The notes beneath the pieces are model-generated. The model searched no databases and was not told the DNA's origin. It saw nothing but the letters and a program-made list of their open reading frames with translations. A program made the translations under genes and the position numbers. Of a stretch of DNA of 64,000 bases, positions 24,786 through 32,786 are shown in pieces. The stretch covers positions 1 through 64,000 of the forward strand of contig UQKW01000005.1 in the NCBI GenBank assembly GCA_900541885.1, written 5' to 3'. The number at the start of each line of letters is the position of its first letter. The stretch's first letter is position 1. The stretch is from an uncultured Collinsella sp. Lineage in GTDB: Bacteria > Actinomycetota > Coriobacteriia > Coriobacteriales > Coriobacteriaceae.

Positions 24786-25718
24786 ATGGCTCGTCGTACG
24801 CCTTCTCAATTGAATATGCTGCTCGCCGTCGATAAGCCGGTGGGCTGCACGTCCCACGACGTGGTATCGCAGTGCCGACGCGCTCTCCATGAGCGACGCG
24901 TCGGCCATGCCGGTACGCTCGACCCCATGGCCTCGGGTGTCATGGTGGTGGGCGTGGGCCAGGCGACGCGTCTGCTGGGCATGCTAACTCTCGATACCAA
25001 AAGTTATGTCGCCGACATTTCGTTTGGCGTCGAGACCAACACCGATGACGCGGAGGGCGAGGCCGTTCGCACGGTGCCCGTTGCCCCCGAGCTGCACGAT
25101 CTCGCTTACGCCCGTGAGCAGCTGGCCGCTATGCTTGGCCCGCAGTTGCAGGTGCCGCCAGCTTTTTCGGCCATCTCGGTCAATGGCGTTCGCGCCTATA
25201 AGAGTGCTCGCGAGGGCAATGCGGTTGAGTTGCCCCCGCGCCCCGTCGAGGTCTATGCCGCCGACCTGATCGCCGTGGGCGGCGAGGGCGATACGTGCGT
25301 CTGGACCGTGGCGTTTTCGGTAAGCAAAGGCACCTACATTCGCGCGCTCGCTCGCGATCTGGGTCGTGCCTGCGAGAGCGCTGCACATATTTCCGCGCTG
25401 CGCCGTACGGCCTCCGGCGTGGTTTCCGTTGGCGCCTGTCATGCGGTAGAGGAGCTCTCTGCCGAGACCGCTGCCGGTTTCGCTCTGGATCCCATCGCCG
25501 CCCTAGGTGCCACGCGTGTCGATTTGCCGGGTAATCTTGCAGACGACCTGCTTTGTGGCCGCCGCGTTCCCGTTGAACGCGCGCTTGCGGACTTCGATAC
25601 GGCGAAGGCGCCGTTCGCGCTCGTGCTCGATGGGGGATTGAAGGCGCTCGCCCGTATCGAGGGCGGCCGCTTTGTTATGGAGCACGTCTTTCCGCAGGCG
25701 ATCGGCGGTGTTCGATGA
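24786..25718 (+). CDS. truB: tRNA pseudouridine-55 synthase
   Basis: A 310-residue enzyme making pseudouridine 55 in the T-loop of tRNA. The catalytic motif GHAGTLDPMASGVM contains the nucleophilic Asp, and the KGTYIRALARDLG motif follows. Spacing from nrnA is 15 bases, and the stop overlaps the ribF ATG. Confidence 0.95.
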   Translation: MARRTPSQLNMLLAVDKPVGCTSHDVVSQCRRALHERRVGHAGTLDPMASGVMVVGVGQATRLLGMLTLDTKSYVADISFGVETNTDDAEGEAVRTVPVAPELHDLAYAREQLAAMLGPQLQVPPAFSAISVNGVRAYKSAREGNAVELPPRPVEVYAADLIAVGGEGDTCVWTVAFSVSKGTYIRALARDLGRACESAAHISALRRTASGVVSVGACHAVEELSAETAAGFALDPIAALGATRVDLPGNLADDLLCGRRVPVERALADFDTAKAPFALVLDGGLKALARIEGGRFVMEHVFPQAIGGVR

Positions 25719-26722
25719 TGCTGGCGCCCCGCGAGCTCGCGCGTATCTTTTTCGCGGGTGAGTTGGATGAGGCCCGTATCGTTTCTGCCGATGCATTTGA
25801 TGAGTGCGAGTTCTTGGGTGCCGCGTCGATCGCCATTGGCGTGTTTGATGGCGTGCATCGTGGGCACCAAGAGCTGATCGAAGCGGTTATTCGCGATGCA
25901 CATGATCACGGCAGCAAAGCGGTCGTGGTCACCTTCGATCCTGATCCGGACGTCGTGGTGAGTCCGTCGCCCGCCCAAAAATTGATGACGACGACCGACC
26001 GCCTGCATGCCCTGGCTCAAACCGGGGTCGATGCGGTGGTGGCCGTTCCCTTTACGCCCGCCGTGGCGGCACTCGATCATGTCGGGTTTCTGGCTTTGTT
26101 GTCGCGTGTTATCGACATTCGCTCCATTCGTGTAGGCAGCGACTTTAGGCTCGGCCGCGGCGGGGCTTCGGGCGTTGCCGAGATGCGCGCCTGGGGCGCT
26201 GAGCGTGGGGTTGACGTTTACGGTCACGACCTGCTCTGCGTTAACGGGCAGACCATCTGCGCCACGCGCATCCGCCATGAGCTGGGTCAGGGTCATGTGG
26301 AGCTGGCTGCCGAGCTTCTCGGCCGTCCCTATATGCTGCGCGGCGTTGTGGCGGCTGGCCGTCACGAGGGCTCCGATATGGGCTTTCCCACGGCAAACAT
26401 CCAGGTGCCCGACGGCATCCAAGTGCCTGCCGATGGCGTCTATGAGGGTCTGGTGCTGGTCGACGATACCGTATGGCCTGCTGCCGTTAACGTCGGCCTG
26501 CCGCCGACCTATGCCGATGATGCCGCCTCGGCGCATCTCGAGGCCAACTTGATCGGCTATGCGGGCGACCTGTATGGCGCTTCCGTGTCGCTGGCGTTTA
26601 CGCGCTGGCTGCGTCCGTCTCGCGTGTTCGATTCCCTGGACGAGCTTGTCGCGACCGTCGAGGGTAATATCGACGATATCCGTCATAACTTGGGTGAGCA
26701 GGGGGTGAGTATCCGTGATTAG
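25715..26722 (+). CDS. ribF: Bifunctional riboflavin kinase / FAD synthetase
   Basis: A 335-residue enzyme converting riboflavin to FMN and FAD. The N-terminal nucleotidyltransferase domain has GVFDGVHRGHQEL, and the C-terminal flavokinase domain has GSDMGFPTANIQV. It is coupled to truB (ATGA-type overlap) and overlaps the dnaG start by eight bases. The truB-ribF pairing is classic. Confidence 0.95.
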   Translation: MMLAPRELARIFFAGELDEARIVSADAFDECEFLGAASIAIGVFDGVHRGHQELIEAVIRDAHDHGSKAVVVTFDPDPDVVVSPSPAQKLMTTTDRLHALAQTGVDAVVAVPFTPAVAALDHVGFLALLSRVIDIRSIRVGSDFRLGRGGASGVAEMRAWGAERGVDVYGHDLLCVNGQTICATRIRHELGQGHVELAAELLGRPYMLRGVVAAGRHEGSDMGFPTANIQVPDGIQVPADGVYEGLVLVDDTVWPAAVNVGLPPTYADDAASAHLEANLIGYAGDLYGASVSLAFTRWLRPSRVFDSLDELVATVEGNIDDIRHNLGEQGVSIRD

Positions 26723-28841
26723 CGATGAGGAAAAAGATCAGGTACGCGCGGCGTCAGACTTGGTTGCCATCGTGCAGGAAACGGTTGAGCTCAAGCCCCG
26801 CGGCCATGAGTTTTGGGGCTGCTGTCCGTTTCATGGCGAAAAGACCCCATCGTTTCACATTATCCCTGCTACGCAGGTGTGGCACTGCTTTGGCTGCGGC
26901 GAGGGCGGCGACGTCTTCACCTATATCATGAAGCGCGAGAATCTGAGTTTTCCCGAGTCGATCCGCTATTTGGCTGATCGTGCGGGCATTGAACTGCACG
27001 ATACCGGTGCGCAGCGCGATCGCGGCACCAAGCGTGCCCGCATCTATGACCTGTGCGCCGAGACGGCCCAGTTCTACCACACCATGCTTATGCGCGGTAA
27101 GGACAGCCGTCCGCGCGAGTACTTTGCCAGCCGCGGTATGGGTGGCGATGTCTGTCGACGCTACTGCCTGGGTTTTGCGCCGGGTCGCAACGCGTTGGTT
27201 TCTCATCTGTCTCAAGCGGGCTTTACCCCGCAGGAGATGATTGACGCCAACGTGGCCGTGAGCCGTGGGCGCGGACAGCTCGCCGACCGTTTTTACGACC
27301 GTGTGATGTTTCCCATTTTTGACGAGCAGGGTCATAACATCGCTTTTGGCGGGCGCATCATGGGCGATGGTCAGCCTAAGTACCTCAACACCGCCGAGAC
27401 GAGCGTGTTTCATAAAAAGCGAAACCTCTACGGCTTTAACTGGGCCAAGGAGTTTATCGTCGCGCAGGATACCGCCATCGTGGTGGAGGGCTATACCGAC
27501 TGCATCGCCTGCTGGGAGGCAGGGATCAAAAACGTCGTCGCCACGCTGGGCACGGCGCTCACGGAGCATCACGTAAAGACGCTCACCCGCTTTGCCAAGC
27601 GCATTGTCTATATGTTTGACGGCGACGCCGCCGGTCAAAAGGCCGCCCGTCGTGCGATTCAGTTTATCGAGCAGGATTCGATGGACCTGCGTTGCGTGAT
27701 GCTTCCCGACGGCAACGACCCCATGGAGTTCATCACGGCGCATGGCGGTCAGGAGCTTCAGGCGCGCATTGACGCGGCCGAGCCCCTCATGGACTTTGTC
27801 TACCGTTCGCTGCAGGAGTCGAGCGACATTACCACGCCGGGCGGTCGCGCCAAAGCGCTCGAGGATGCGCTGACGCTCATTTATCCGCTACGGGGCAGCT
27901 ATATGATCGACACGTACTTTATCCAGATTGCCGATCTGCTGGGTTTGGACCTGGAGACCGTGCGCGCGAGTTCGGGCCGTGTGTTTCGCGATGTCGCCAA
28001 GCGTGAGGATGCGGAGCGACGTTGTGAGCAGAGCTACGAGCGTCAACGCGCGCAATCTGAGCGCTCGGGCGGTTCGCGGGGACGAAGCTCGGGCAGCGGT
28101 GCGGCTGGTGCGCGCAGTGCCGGTCGCGGTGCCTGGGCCGCGGGTGCGACGCCAGCGGTGTCCGCACCGGTCGAGGAGGACCCGTACGACTACGTTCCGC
28201 TTGATGCCTATGGGGCCGCACCGGTGGAGGTCGACGAGGACCTGCCGCCAATCGATGTGCCGGCGGGAATGGAAAGCGCGGCGCCCGTTGCCGATAGTCC
28301 AAGCGCGGCGGCTCCGTTGATGCCGATCGTTTTGACCGATCTGGAGCGGAAATCCCTGGCGGGGGAGCGCGAGCTGCTGACCATGCTCACGAGCTATCCC
28401 GATCTGTTCCGCACCTATGCCGATCGCATTTGTTCTATCGAGTGGGTCGACCCGCGTCACGAGTCCATTGCGTGGGCCGTGCTGGCAACGCCGCCGGGAA
28501 CCGATCCTGCGGCATGCATGGATGCGGCGCGGGCGGTGTGTCCTGAGGCGGCGTCGCTTGTCAGCGCCGGGCGCATCTCGGCGACGAGTAAGCACCCGAC
28601 CGAGACGAACATCGTCTTTATGCTCGACACCCTCGAGCTCTACACCATCAAGCGCCGTATGCGTGCCGCACAGGCCAAGCTGCGCCAGGACCGTTCGCTC
28701 GATGATGAGGCCCGTCGTGCGCTGACCGTGCAGGCCGCGCAGGACTCGCAGCGTCAGCGCGAACTGCAAAAGTCGATCGGCGGCGTGGCGGACCCGTTCC
28801 GTTTGATCGGTCTGGAGGCCGCAGGCACCGAACAAGCCTAG
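26715..28841 (+). CDS. dnaG: DNA primase
   Basis: A 708-residue replication primase. The CHC2 zinc finger (CCPFHGEKTPSF...HCFGCGEGGD, about 36-66) is followed by the TOPRIM catalytic core (VVEGYTDCIA, LGTAL, MFDGDAAGQKAA) and a C-terminal DnaB-binding helical domain. Between them (about 430-540) is a low-complexity Ser/Gly/Arg and acidic/Pro linker longer than in most primases. The GTG start overlaps ribF, making primase the last gene of the nusA-infB operon. rpoD follows after about 110 bases with its own upstream region, an arrangement related to the classic macromolecular synthesis operon. Confidence 0.96.
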   Translation: MISDEEKDQVRAASDLVAIVQETVELKPRGHEFWGCCPFHGEKTPSFHIIPATQVWHCFGCGEGGDVFTYIMKRENLSFPESIRYLADRAGIELHDTGAQRDRGTKRARIYDLCAETAQFYHTMLMRGKDSRPREYFASRGMGGDVCRRYCLGFAPGRNALVSHLSQAGFTPQEMIDANVAVSRGRGQLADRFYDRVMFPIFDEQGHNIAFGGRIMGDGQPKYLNTAETSVFHKKRNLYGFNWAKEFIVAQDTAIVVEGYTDCIACWEAGIKNVVATLGTALTEHHVKTLTRFAKRIVYMFDGDAAGQKAARRAIQFIEQDSMDLRCVMLPDGNDPMEFITAHGGQELQARIDAAEPLMDFVYRSLQESSDITTPGGRAKALEDALTLIYPLRGSYMIDTYFIQIADLLGLDLETVRASSGRVFRDVAKREDAERRCEQSYERQRAQSERSGGSRGRSSGSGAAGARSAGRGAWAAGATPAVSAPVEEDPYDYVPLDAYGAAPVEVDEDLPPIDVPAGMESAAPVADSPSAAAPLMPIVLTDLERKSLAGERELLTMLTSYPDLFRTYADRICSIEWVDPRHESIAWAVLATPPGTDPAACMDAARAVCPEAASLVSAGRISATSKHPTETNIVFMLDTLELYTIKRRMRAAQAKLRQDRSLDDEARRALTVQAAQDSQRQRELQKSIGGVADPFRLIGLEAAGTEQA

Positions 28842-28951
28842 ATGTTGTGGTCAACCAGCATATTCTCGCCTATATCCAGTCTTCTTTTTGGGTATAGACG
28901 TCAATGTGTGTGCTAAAGTATTGAGTCCTGTGGACTATGAAGGGAGAATCT

Positions 28952-30301
28952 GTGCCAAAAAAGACTGAGAGCACGGGTACTGGGCTGGAATCCTACGTTG
29001 CAAAGCTCATGGGCAACGGCTCAAACAGGACTTCGGTAACCGAGGACGAGATTCAGGTCGCCCTGAAGGATATCGATGTTTCTGACGAGCAGCTCACCGC
29101 GGTGTATTCCGCGCTGCGCAACAGCGGCATCCAGATTATCTCCGCGAGCGGTAACGACGACGCCCCCATGGACGTCGACGATGACGATACCGATTCTGAT
29201 ACCGACGATTTCGATGACGACGACGAGCACGATTCCGGCTCGCTCGACGATCACGAGCTCAAGATGGCCCGTCAGGCCGATGCCGAGATGGGTTCTTCCA
29301 AGAGCAAGAAGAAGCGCACCGTGCGCACGTCCCGTTCACGCTCGCGCGTGCGCGGCATCGATGCCTCCACGGTGATGCTGACCGGCGACCCGGTCCGTAT
29401 GTACCTCAAGGAGATCGGCAAGGTCGACCTGCTGACCGCCTCCGAAGAGGTCGATCTGGCCATGAAGATCGAGGCCGGTCTCGAGGCCACCGAGAAGCTC
29501 GAGGCCGCCGATGCTGGTGAGCTCGAACTCACGCGTGCCGAGATGCGTCGTCTTACGCGCATTGAGAACGTGGGCCTCGAAGCCAAGCAGGCGCTCATCA
29601 GCGCAAACCTGCGTCTGGTCGTCTCCATCGCCAAGCGCTATGTCGGCCGCGGCATGCTGTTCCTGGACCTGATCCAGGAGGGCAACCTCGGTCTGATCCG
29701 CGCCGTCGAGAAGTTCGACTACCAGAAGGGCTTTAAGTTCTCCACGTACGCCACGTGGTGGATCCGTCAGGCCATCACGCGCGCTATCGCCGACCAGGCC
29801 CGTACCATCCGTATTCCCGTGCACATGGTCGAGACCATCAACAAACTCGTCCGCGTGCAGCGCCAGCTTCTCCAGGACCTTGGTCGCGACCCGACCCCCG
29901 AGGAGATCGGTGCCGAGATGGACATGAGCGCCGACCGCGTCCGCGAGATCCAGAAGATCTCGCAGGAGCCCGTGTCGCTCGAGACCCCCATCGGCGAGGA
30001 AGAGGATTCTCAGCTGGGCGACTTTATCGAGGACTCCCAGGCCATCGTTCCGCCCGATGCGGCCAGCTTCTCCATGCTGCAGGAGCAGCTCACCCAGGTG
30101 CTCGACTCGCTTGCCGATCGTGAGCGCAAGGTTATCGAGCTGCGCTTTGGCCTTGTCGACGGGCATCCCCGCACGCTCGAGGAAGTCGGCCGCGAGTTTG
30201 GCGTCACGCGCGAGCGTATCCGCCAGATCGAGTCCAAGACCTTGGCCAAGCTCCGCCACCCGAGCCGCAGCAGCAAGCTCAAAGACTATATCGAAAGCTA
30301 G
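28952..30301 (+). CDS. rpoD: Principal RNA polymerase sigma factor
   Basis: A 449-residue sigma-70 family housekeeping factor. An acidic Asp/Glu stretch (about 75-100) and a basic patch precede region 1.2 (DPVRMYLKEIGKVDLLT), region 2 (NLRLVVSIAKRYVGRGM, FSTYATWWIRQAI), region 3 and region 4.2 (FGVTRERIRQIESKTL). I choose the GTG at 28952 because AAGGGAGA lies just upstream; an ATG at 28937 is possible. A hairpin follows the gene. Confidence 0.96.
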   Translation: MPKKTESTGTGLESYVAKLMGNGSNRTSVTEDEIQVALKDIDVSDEQLTAVYSALRNSGIQIISASGNDDAPMDVDDDDTDSDTDDFDDDDEHDSGSLDDHELKMARQADAEMGSSKSKKKRTVRTSRSRSRVRGIDASTVMLTGDPVRMYLKEIGKVDLLTASEEVDLAMKIEAGLEATEKLEAADAGELELTRAEMRRLTRIENVGLEAKQALISANLRLVVSIAKRYVGRGMLFLDLIQEGNLGLIRAVEKFDYQKGFKFSTYATWWIRQAITRAIADQARTIRIPVHMVETINKLVRVQRQLLQDLGRDPTPEEIGAEMDMSADRVREIQKISQEPVSLETPIGEEEDSQLGDFIEDSQAIVPPDAASFSMLQEQLTQVLDSLADRERKVIELRFGLVDGHPRTLEEVGREFGVTRERIRQIESKTLAKLRHPSRSSKLKDYIES

Positions 30302-30310
30302 TCAAGCAAG

Positions 30311-30344
30311 AAGCGCCCTCAAGCACATCCGCTTGGGGGCGCTT
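30311..30344 (+). terminator. Hairpin after rpoD
   Basis: A 14-bp stem (AAGCGCCCTCAAGC with GCTTGGGGGCGCTT, one wobble) with an ACATCC loop starts nine bases after the rpoD stop. The tail (TCATG) is not a T-run, but a rho-independent or stabilising role is likely. Confidence 0.65.
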
Positions 30345-30351
30345 TCATGTG

Positions 30352-30375
30352 GTCATTGGGGACGTCCCCAATGAC
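30352..30375. repeat. Perfect 24-base palindrome with GGGGAC/GTCCCC core
   Basis: GTCATTGGGGAC is followed directly by its reverse complement. It sits eight bases after the rpoD hairpin and 29 bases before the tRNA promoter. The GGGGACGT core recurs in the inverted repeat at 57925. Confidence 0.6.
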
Positions 30376-30403
30376 TAGGTCGGAAAAAATCTCAAAAAAG
30401 TTC

Positions 30404-30431
30404 TTGCCCTAAGCTGATTCGTCCGTATAAT
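30404..30431 (+). promoter_or_regulatory. tRNA-Asn promoter
   Basis: TTGCCC (30404-30409) and a consensus TATAAT (30426-30431) are 16 bases apart and end 30 bases before the tRNA 5' end. Confidence 0.75.
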
Positions 30432-30461
30432 AAACTTCGTTGCTTGAGAGCACGCACCTAT

Positions 30462-30536
30462 TCCTCGGTAGCTCAATGGTAGAGCACGCGGCTGTTAACC
30501 GCGCTGTTGTAGGTTCGAGTCCTACCCGGGGAGCCA
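30462..30536 (+). tRNA. tRNA-Asn (GTT)
   Basis: A cloverleaf folds by eye: acceptor stem TCCTCGG/CCGGGGA (one T-G pair), D-loop AGCTCAATGGTAGAGC, anticodon arm GCGGCTGTTAACCGC with anticodon GTT, T-arm GTAGGTTCGAGTCCTAC, discriminator G, and encoded CCA at 30534-30536. It has its own promoter and terminator. Confidence 0.95.
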
Positions 30537-30542
30537 GGTTGT

Positions 30543-30572
30543 AAAACCCGTCGCTTATGCGGCGGGTTTTTT
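30543..30572 (+). terminator. tRNA-Asn terminator
   Basis: AAAACCCGTCGC (30543-30554) pairs with GCGGCGGGTTTT (30559-30570) with one wobble and a TTAT loop, ending in six T residues. Confidence 0.9.
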
Positions 30573-30730
30573 CATGCCGCGACCACTTGACTCGAACGTT
30601 GCCATATCAACATTTCGTGTCGAGGATGTAATCCCGCGACCCACCACCTCAACATGGCGCGGTCGTTGTAGAATATTGCAATGATTGCTCCCACGACATG
30701 GTGCCGCGAGCACCAGATAAGGAGATTCTT

Positions 30731-31087
30731 GTGTCTGAGACCATTAACGGCAGCCTGAGCGTCTCGAACGACGTTATTGCCGATATTGCCGGTTATGCCG
30801 CGATGACGTGCTATGGCGTCGTCGGTATGGCTGAGCAGCTCCAAGGCGCCGAGAGCGTGCGCCTGCTTGCCGGTCAGCGCCTCCGCAAGGGCGTGCTTGT
30901 CTCCGCCGACGAGAACGGCCTTACGGTCGATCTTCACGTCGTGCTCGAGAACGGCGTCAACATGAAGTCCGTCTGCCACAATCTTTCGAGCTCCGTTGCC
31001 TTCACCCTGCAGGAGATCGCCCAGATCGATCCCGCCAGCCTTAAGATCGGCATTCACATCGACGCGCTCAAGAGCCGTCTGAACTAG
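30731..31087 (+). CDS. Asp23/Gls24 family envelope-stress protein (YloU-like)
   Basis: A 118-residue protein of the alkaline-shock Asp23 family: ISNDVIADIAGYAAMTCYGVVG-type start and a late GVNMKSVCHNLSSSVAF segment. No membrane segment is present. The GTG at 30731 has AAGGAGA upstream. It precedes a FakA/DAK-like gene and recG, the same order as Bacillus yloU-yloV-recG. Asp23 proteins are peripheral envelope-associated proteins, but their exact function is unclear. Confidence 0.85.
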   Translation: MSETINGSLSVSNDVIADIAGYAAMTCYGVVGMAEQLQGAESVRLLAGQRLRKGVLVSADENGLTVDLHVVLENGVNMKSVCHNLSSSVAFTLQEIAQIDPASLKIGIHIDALKSRLN

Positions 31088-31114
31088 CATCCGAAAACGG
31101 AGATTCAAATACCC

Positions 31115-32776
31115 ATGATTGCAAAGACCATTCGCACCTGTTTTCCGATCGCTGCGGCTGCTGTTTCCGACAAGGCCGAGGAGATCAACAAGCTCAATGT
31201 CTTCCCCGTACCCGACGGCGACACCGGTACCAACATGTCGCTCACGCTCGCCTCGGTGACCAAGGAGCTTTCCGCCCTTCCCGCCGATGCCGATATGGAG
31301 GCCATCGCCGGCGCCATCACCCACGGCTCCCTGATGGGTGCCCGCGGCAACTCCGGCGTCATCACCTCTCAGATCCTGCGCGGCGTGGCCGAGGGTCTCG
31401 TCTCTGCTGATGAGCCCATCACGTCCGCCAACATCGCCTATGCGTTCCGCCGCGCCGTCAAGGTCGCCTTCCAGGCCGTCCGTAAGCCCATCGAGGGCAC
31501 GATTCTCACGGTGCTGCGCGATGTCTCGACCAAGGCCGACGAGTGCGAAAAGAAGAAGTTCTCGGCCGAGGACGCGCTCGATGCCATCGTCGTCGAGGCC
31601 TACCAGTCCGTCGCTCGCACGCCCGACCTGCTGCCCGTTCTGAAGGAGAACGGCGTGGTCGACTCCGGCGCCTTTGGCTTTGCTATTTTCCTTGAGAACT
31701 TTGTTGCCGCCGCGCTTGGCCGCAGCACCGTTGTCGAGGATTTCTCCGCCACGTTTGATTCCGCTGGCTCTGCCCGCGACGCGGCCCTTGGTCGCGTTGA
31801 GATCGAGGCCAACGACGATTGGGAGGGCTCGGAGTTCCGCTACTGCAACGAGTTCCTGTTTAAGGCCGACGCCCCGTTTGACGAGGACGAGTGCCTTAAG
31901 TTCCTGGGTTCCATGGGCGACTGTGAGCTACTCGTGGGCGCCTATCCCGACTACAAGATCCATGTGCACTCCAACACCCCCAACCTGGTGCTCGAGCACA
32001 TGCTGCAGCTTGGCCAGATCTACGAGGTCTTTATCCACAACATGGAGATGGAGGCCCACGACCGTACCGCCAAGATTCACGAGGACCAGGAAAAGGCCGC
32101 CGAGCCTGCCAAGGCGCTGGGCTTTGTCGCCGTTGCCGCCGGTTCCGGCGAGGCCGACATCCTCAAGTCCCTTGGCGTCGACGTGATCGTCTCGGGTGGC
32201 CAGACCATGAACCCCTCGACTGCAGATCTGCTGGGTGCCGTGGACCAGGTCAACGCGACCTCGGTCATCATCCTGCCCAATAACGGCAACATCCGCATGG
32301 CTGCCGAGGCTGCCGCTTCTGCCTGCACGGACAAGAAGGTCGCCGTCGTTCCCACCAAGACCGTTCCGCAGGCCTTCTCCGCGCTGTTCGCGGTCCTGCC
32401 CGATTCCGAGCTCGAGGATGCCGTCGCCGCTATGGTCGACGCCATCAGCGAGGTCCGCGATGGCGAGGTCACCCGCGCCGTGCGCGACTCCAGCGCCTCG
32501 GACGGCTCGCCGATTCACTCCGGTGACGTCATGGGTATCATTGCCGGCTCCATCGACGTGGTCGGCTCCGACGTGAAGCAGGTCACGCTCGATTGCATCA
32601 ACCGCATGCAGGAGGAAGAGGAGGGCGATGCGCTGACGATTCTGGCCGGCGAGGAGCTGTCCGACGAGGACTTCCAGGAGATCGTCGACGCCATCGAGGA
32701 AGCTCAGCCCGACCTGGAGATCGACGCCCATCGTGGCGAGCAGCCGCTCTATCCCGTGATCTTCTCGATCGAGTAG
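31115..32776 (+). CDS. DAK2/FakA-type kinase-like protein (YloV)
   Basis: A 553-residue protein. The N-terminal DhaL-type ATP/Mg domain (about 1-200) has NVFPVPDGDTGTNMSLTL and GARGNSGVITSQILRG, and the C-terminal FakA-like domain (about 270-550) has VSGGQTMNPSTADLL and ILPNNGNIRMAA. FakA phosphorylates exogenous fatty acids bound to FakB proteins so they can enter phospholipid synthesis; this supports a lipid role near plsX/acpP, though no fakB is in the window. Length and gene order (after the Asp23 gene, before recG) fit YloV. Confidence 0.88.
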   Translation: MIAKTIRTCFPIAAAAVSDKAEEINKLNVFPVPDGDTGTNMSLTLASVTKELSALPADADMEAIAGAITHGSLMGARGNSGVITSQILRGVAEGLVSADEPITSANIAYAFRRAVKVAFQAVRKPIEGTILTVLRDVSTKADECEKKKFSAEDALDAIVVEAYQSVARTPDLLPVLKENGVVDSGAFGFAIFLENFVAAALGRSTVVEDFSATFDSAGSARDAALGRVEIEANDDWEGSEFRYCNEFLFKADAPFDEDECLKFLGSMGDCELLVGAYPDYKIHVHSNTPNLVLEHMLQLGQIYEVFIHNMEMEAHDRTAKIHEDQEKAAEPAKALGFVAVAAGSGEADILKSLGVDVIVSGGQTMNPSTADLLGAVDQVNATSVIILPNNGNIRMAAEAAASACTDKKVAVVPTKTVPQAFSALFAVLPDSELEDAVAAMVDAISEVRDGEVTRAVRDSSASDGSPIHSGDVMGIIAGSIDVVGSDVKQVTLDCINRMQEEEEGDALTILAGEELSDEDFQEIVDAIEEAQPDLEIDAHRGEQPLYPVIFSIE

Positions 32777-32786
32777 GCAACTGCCC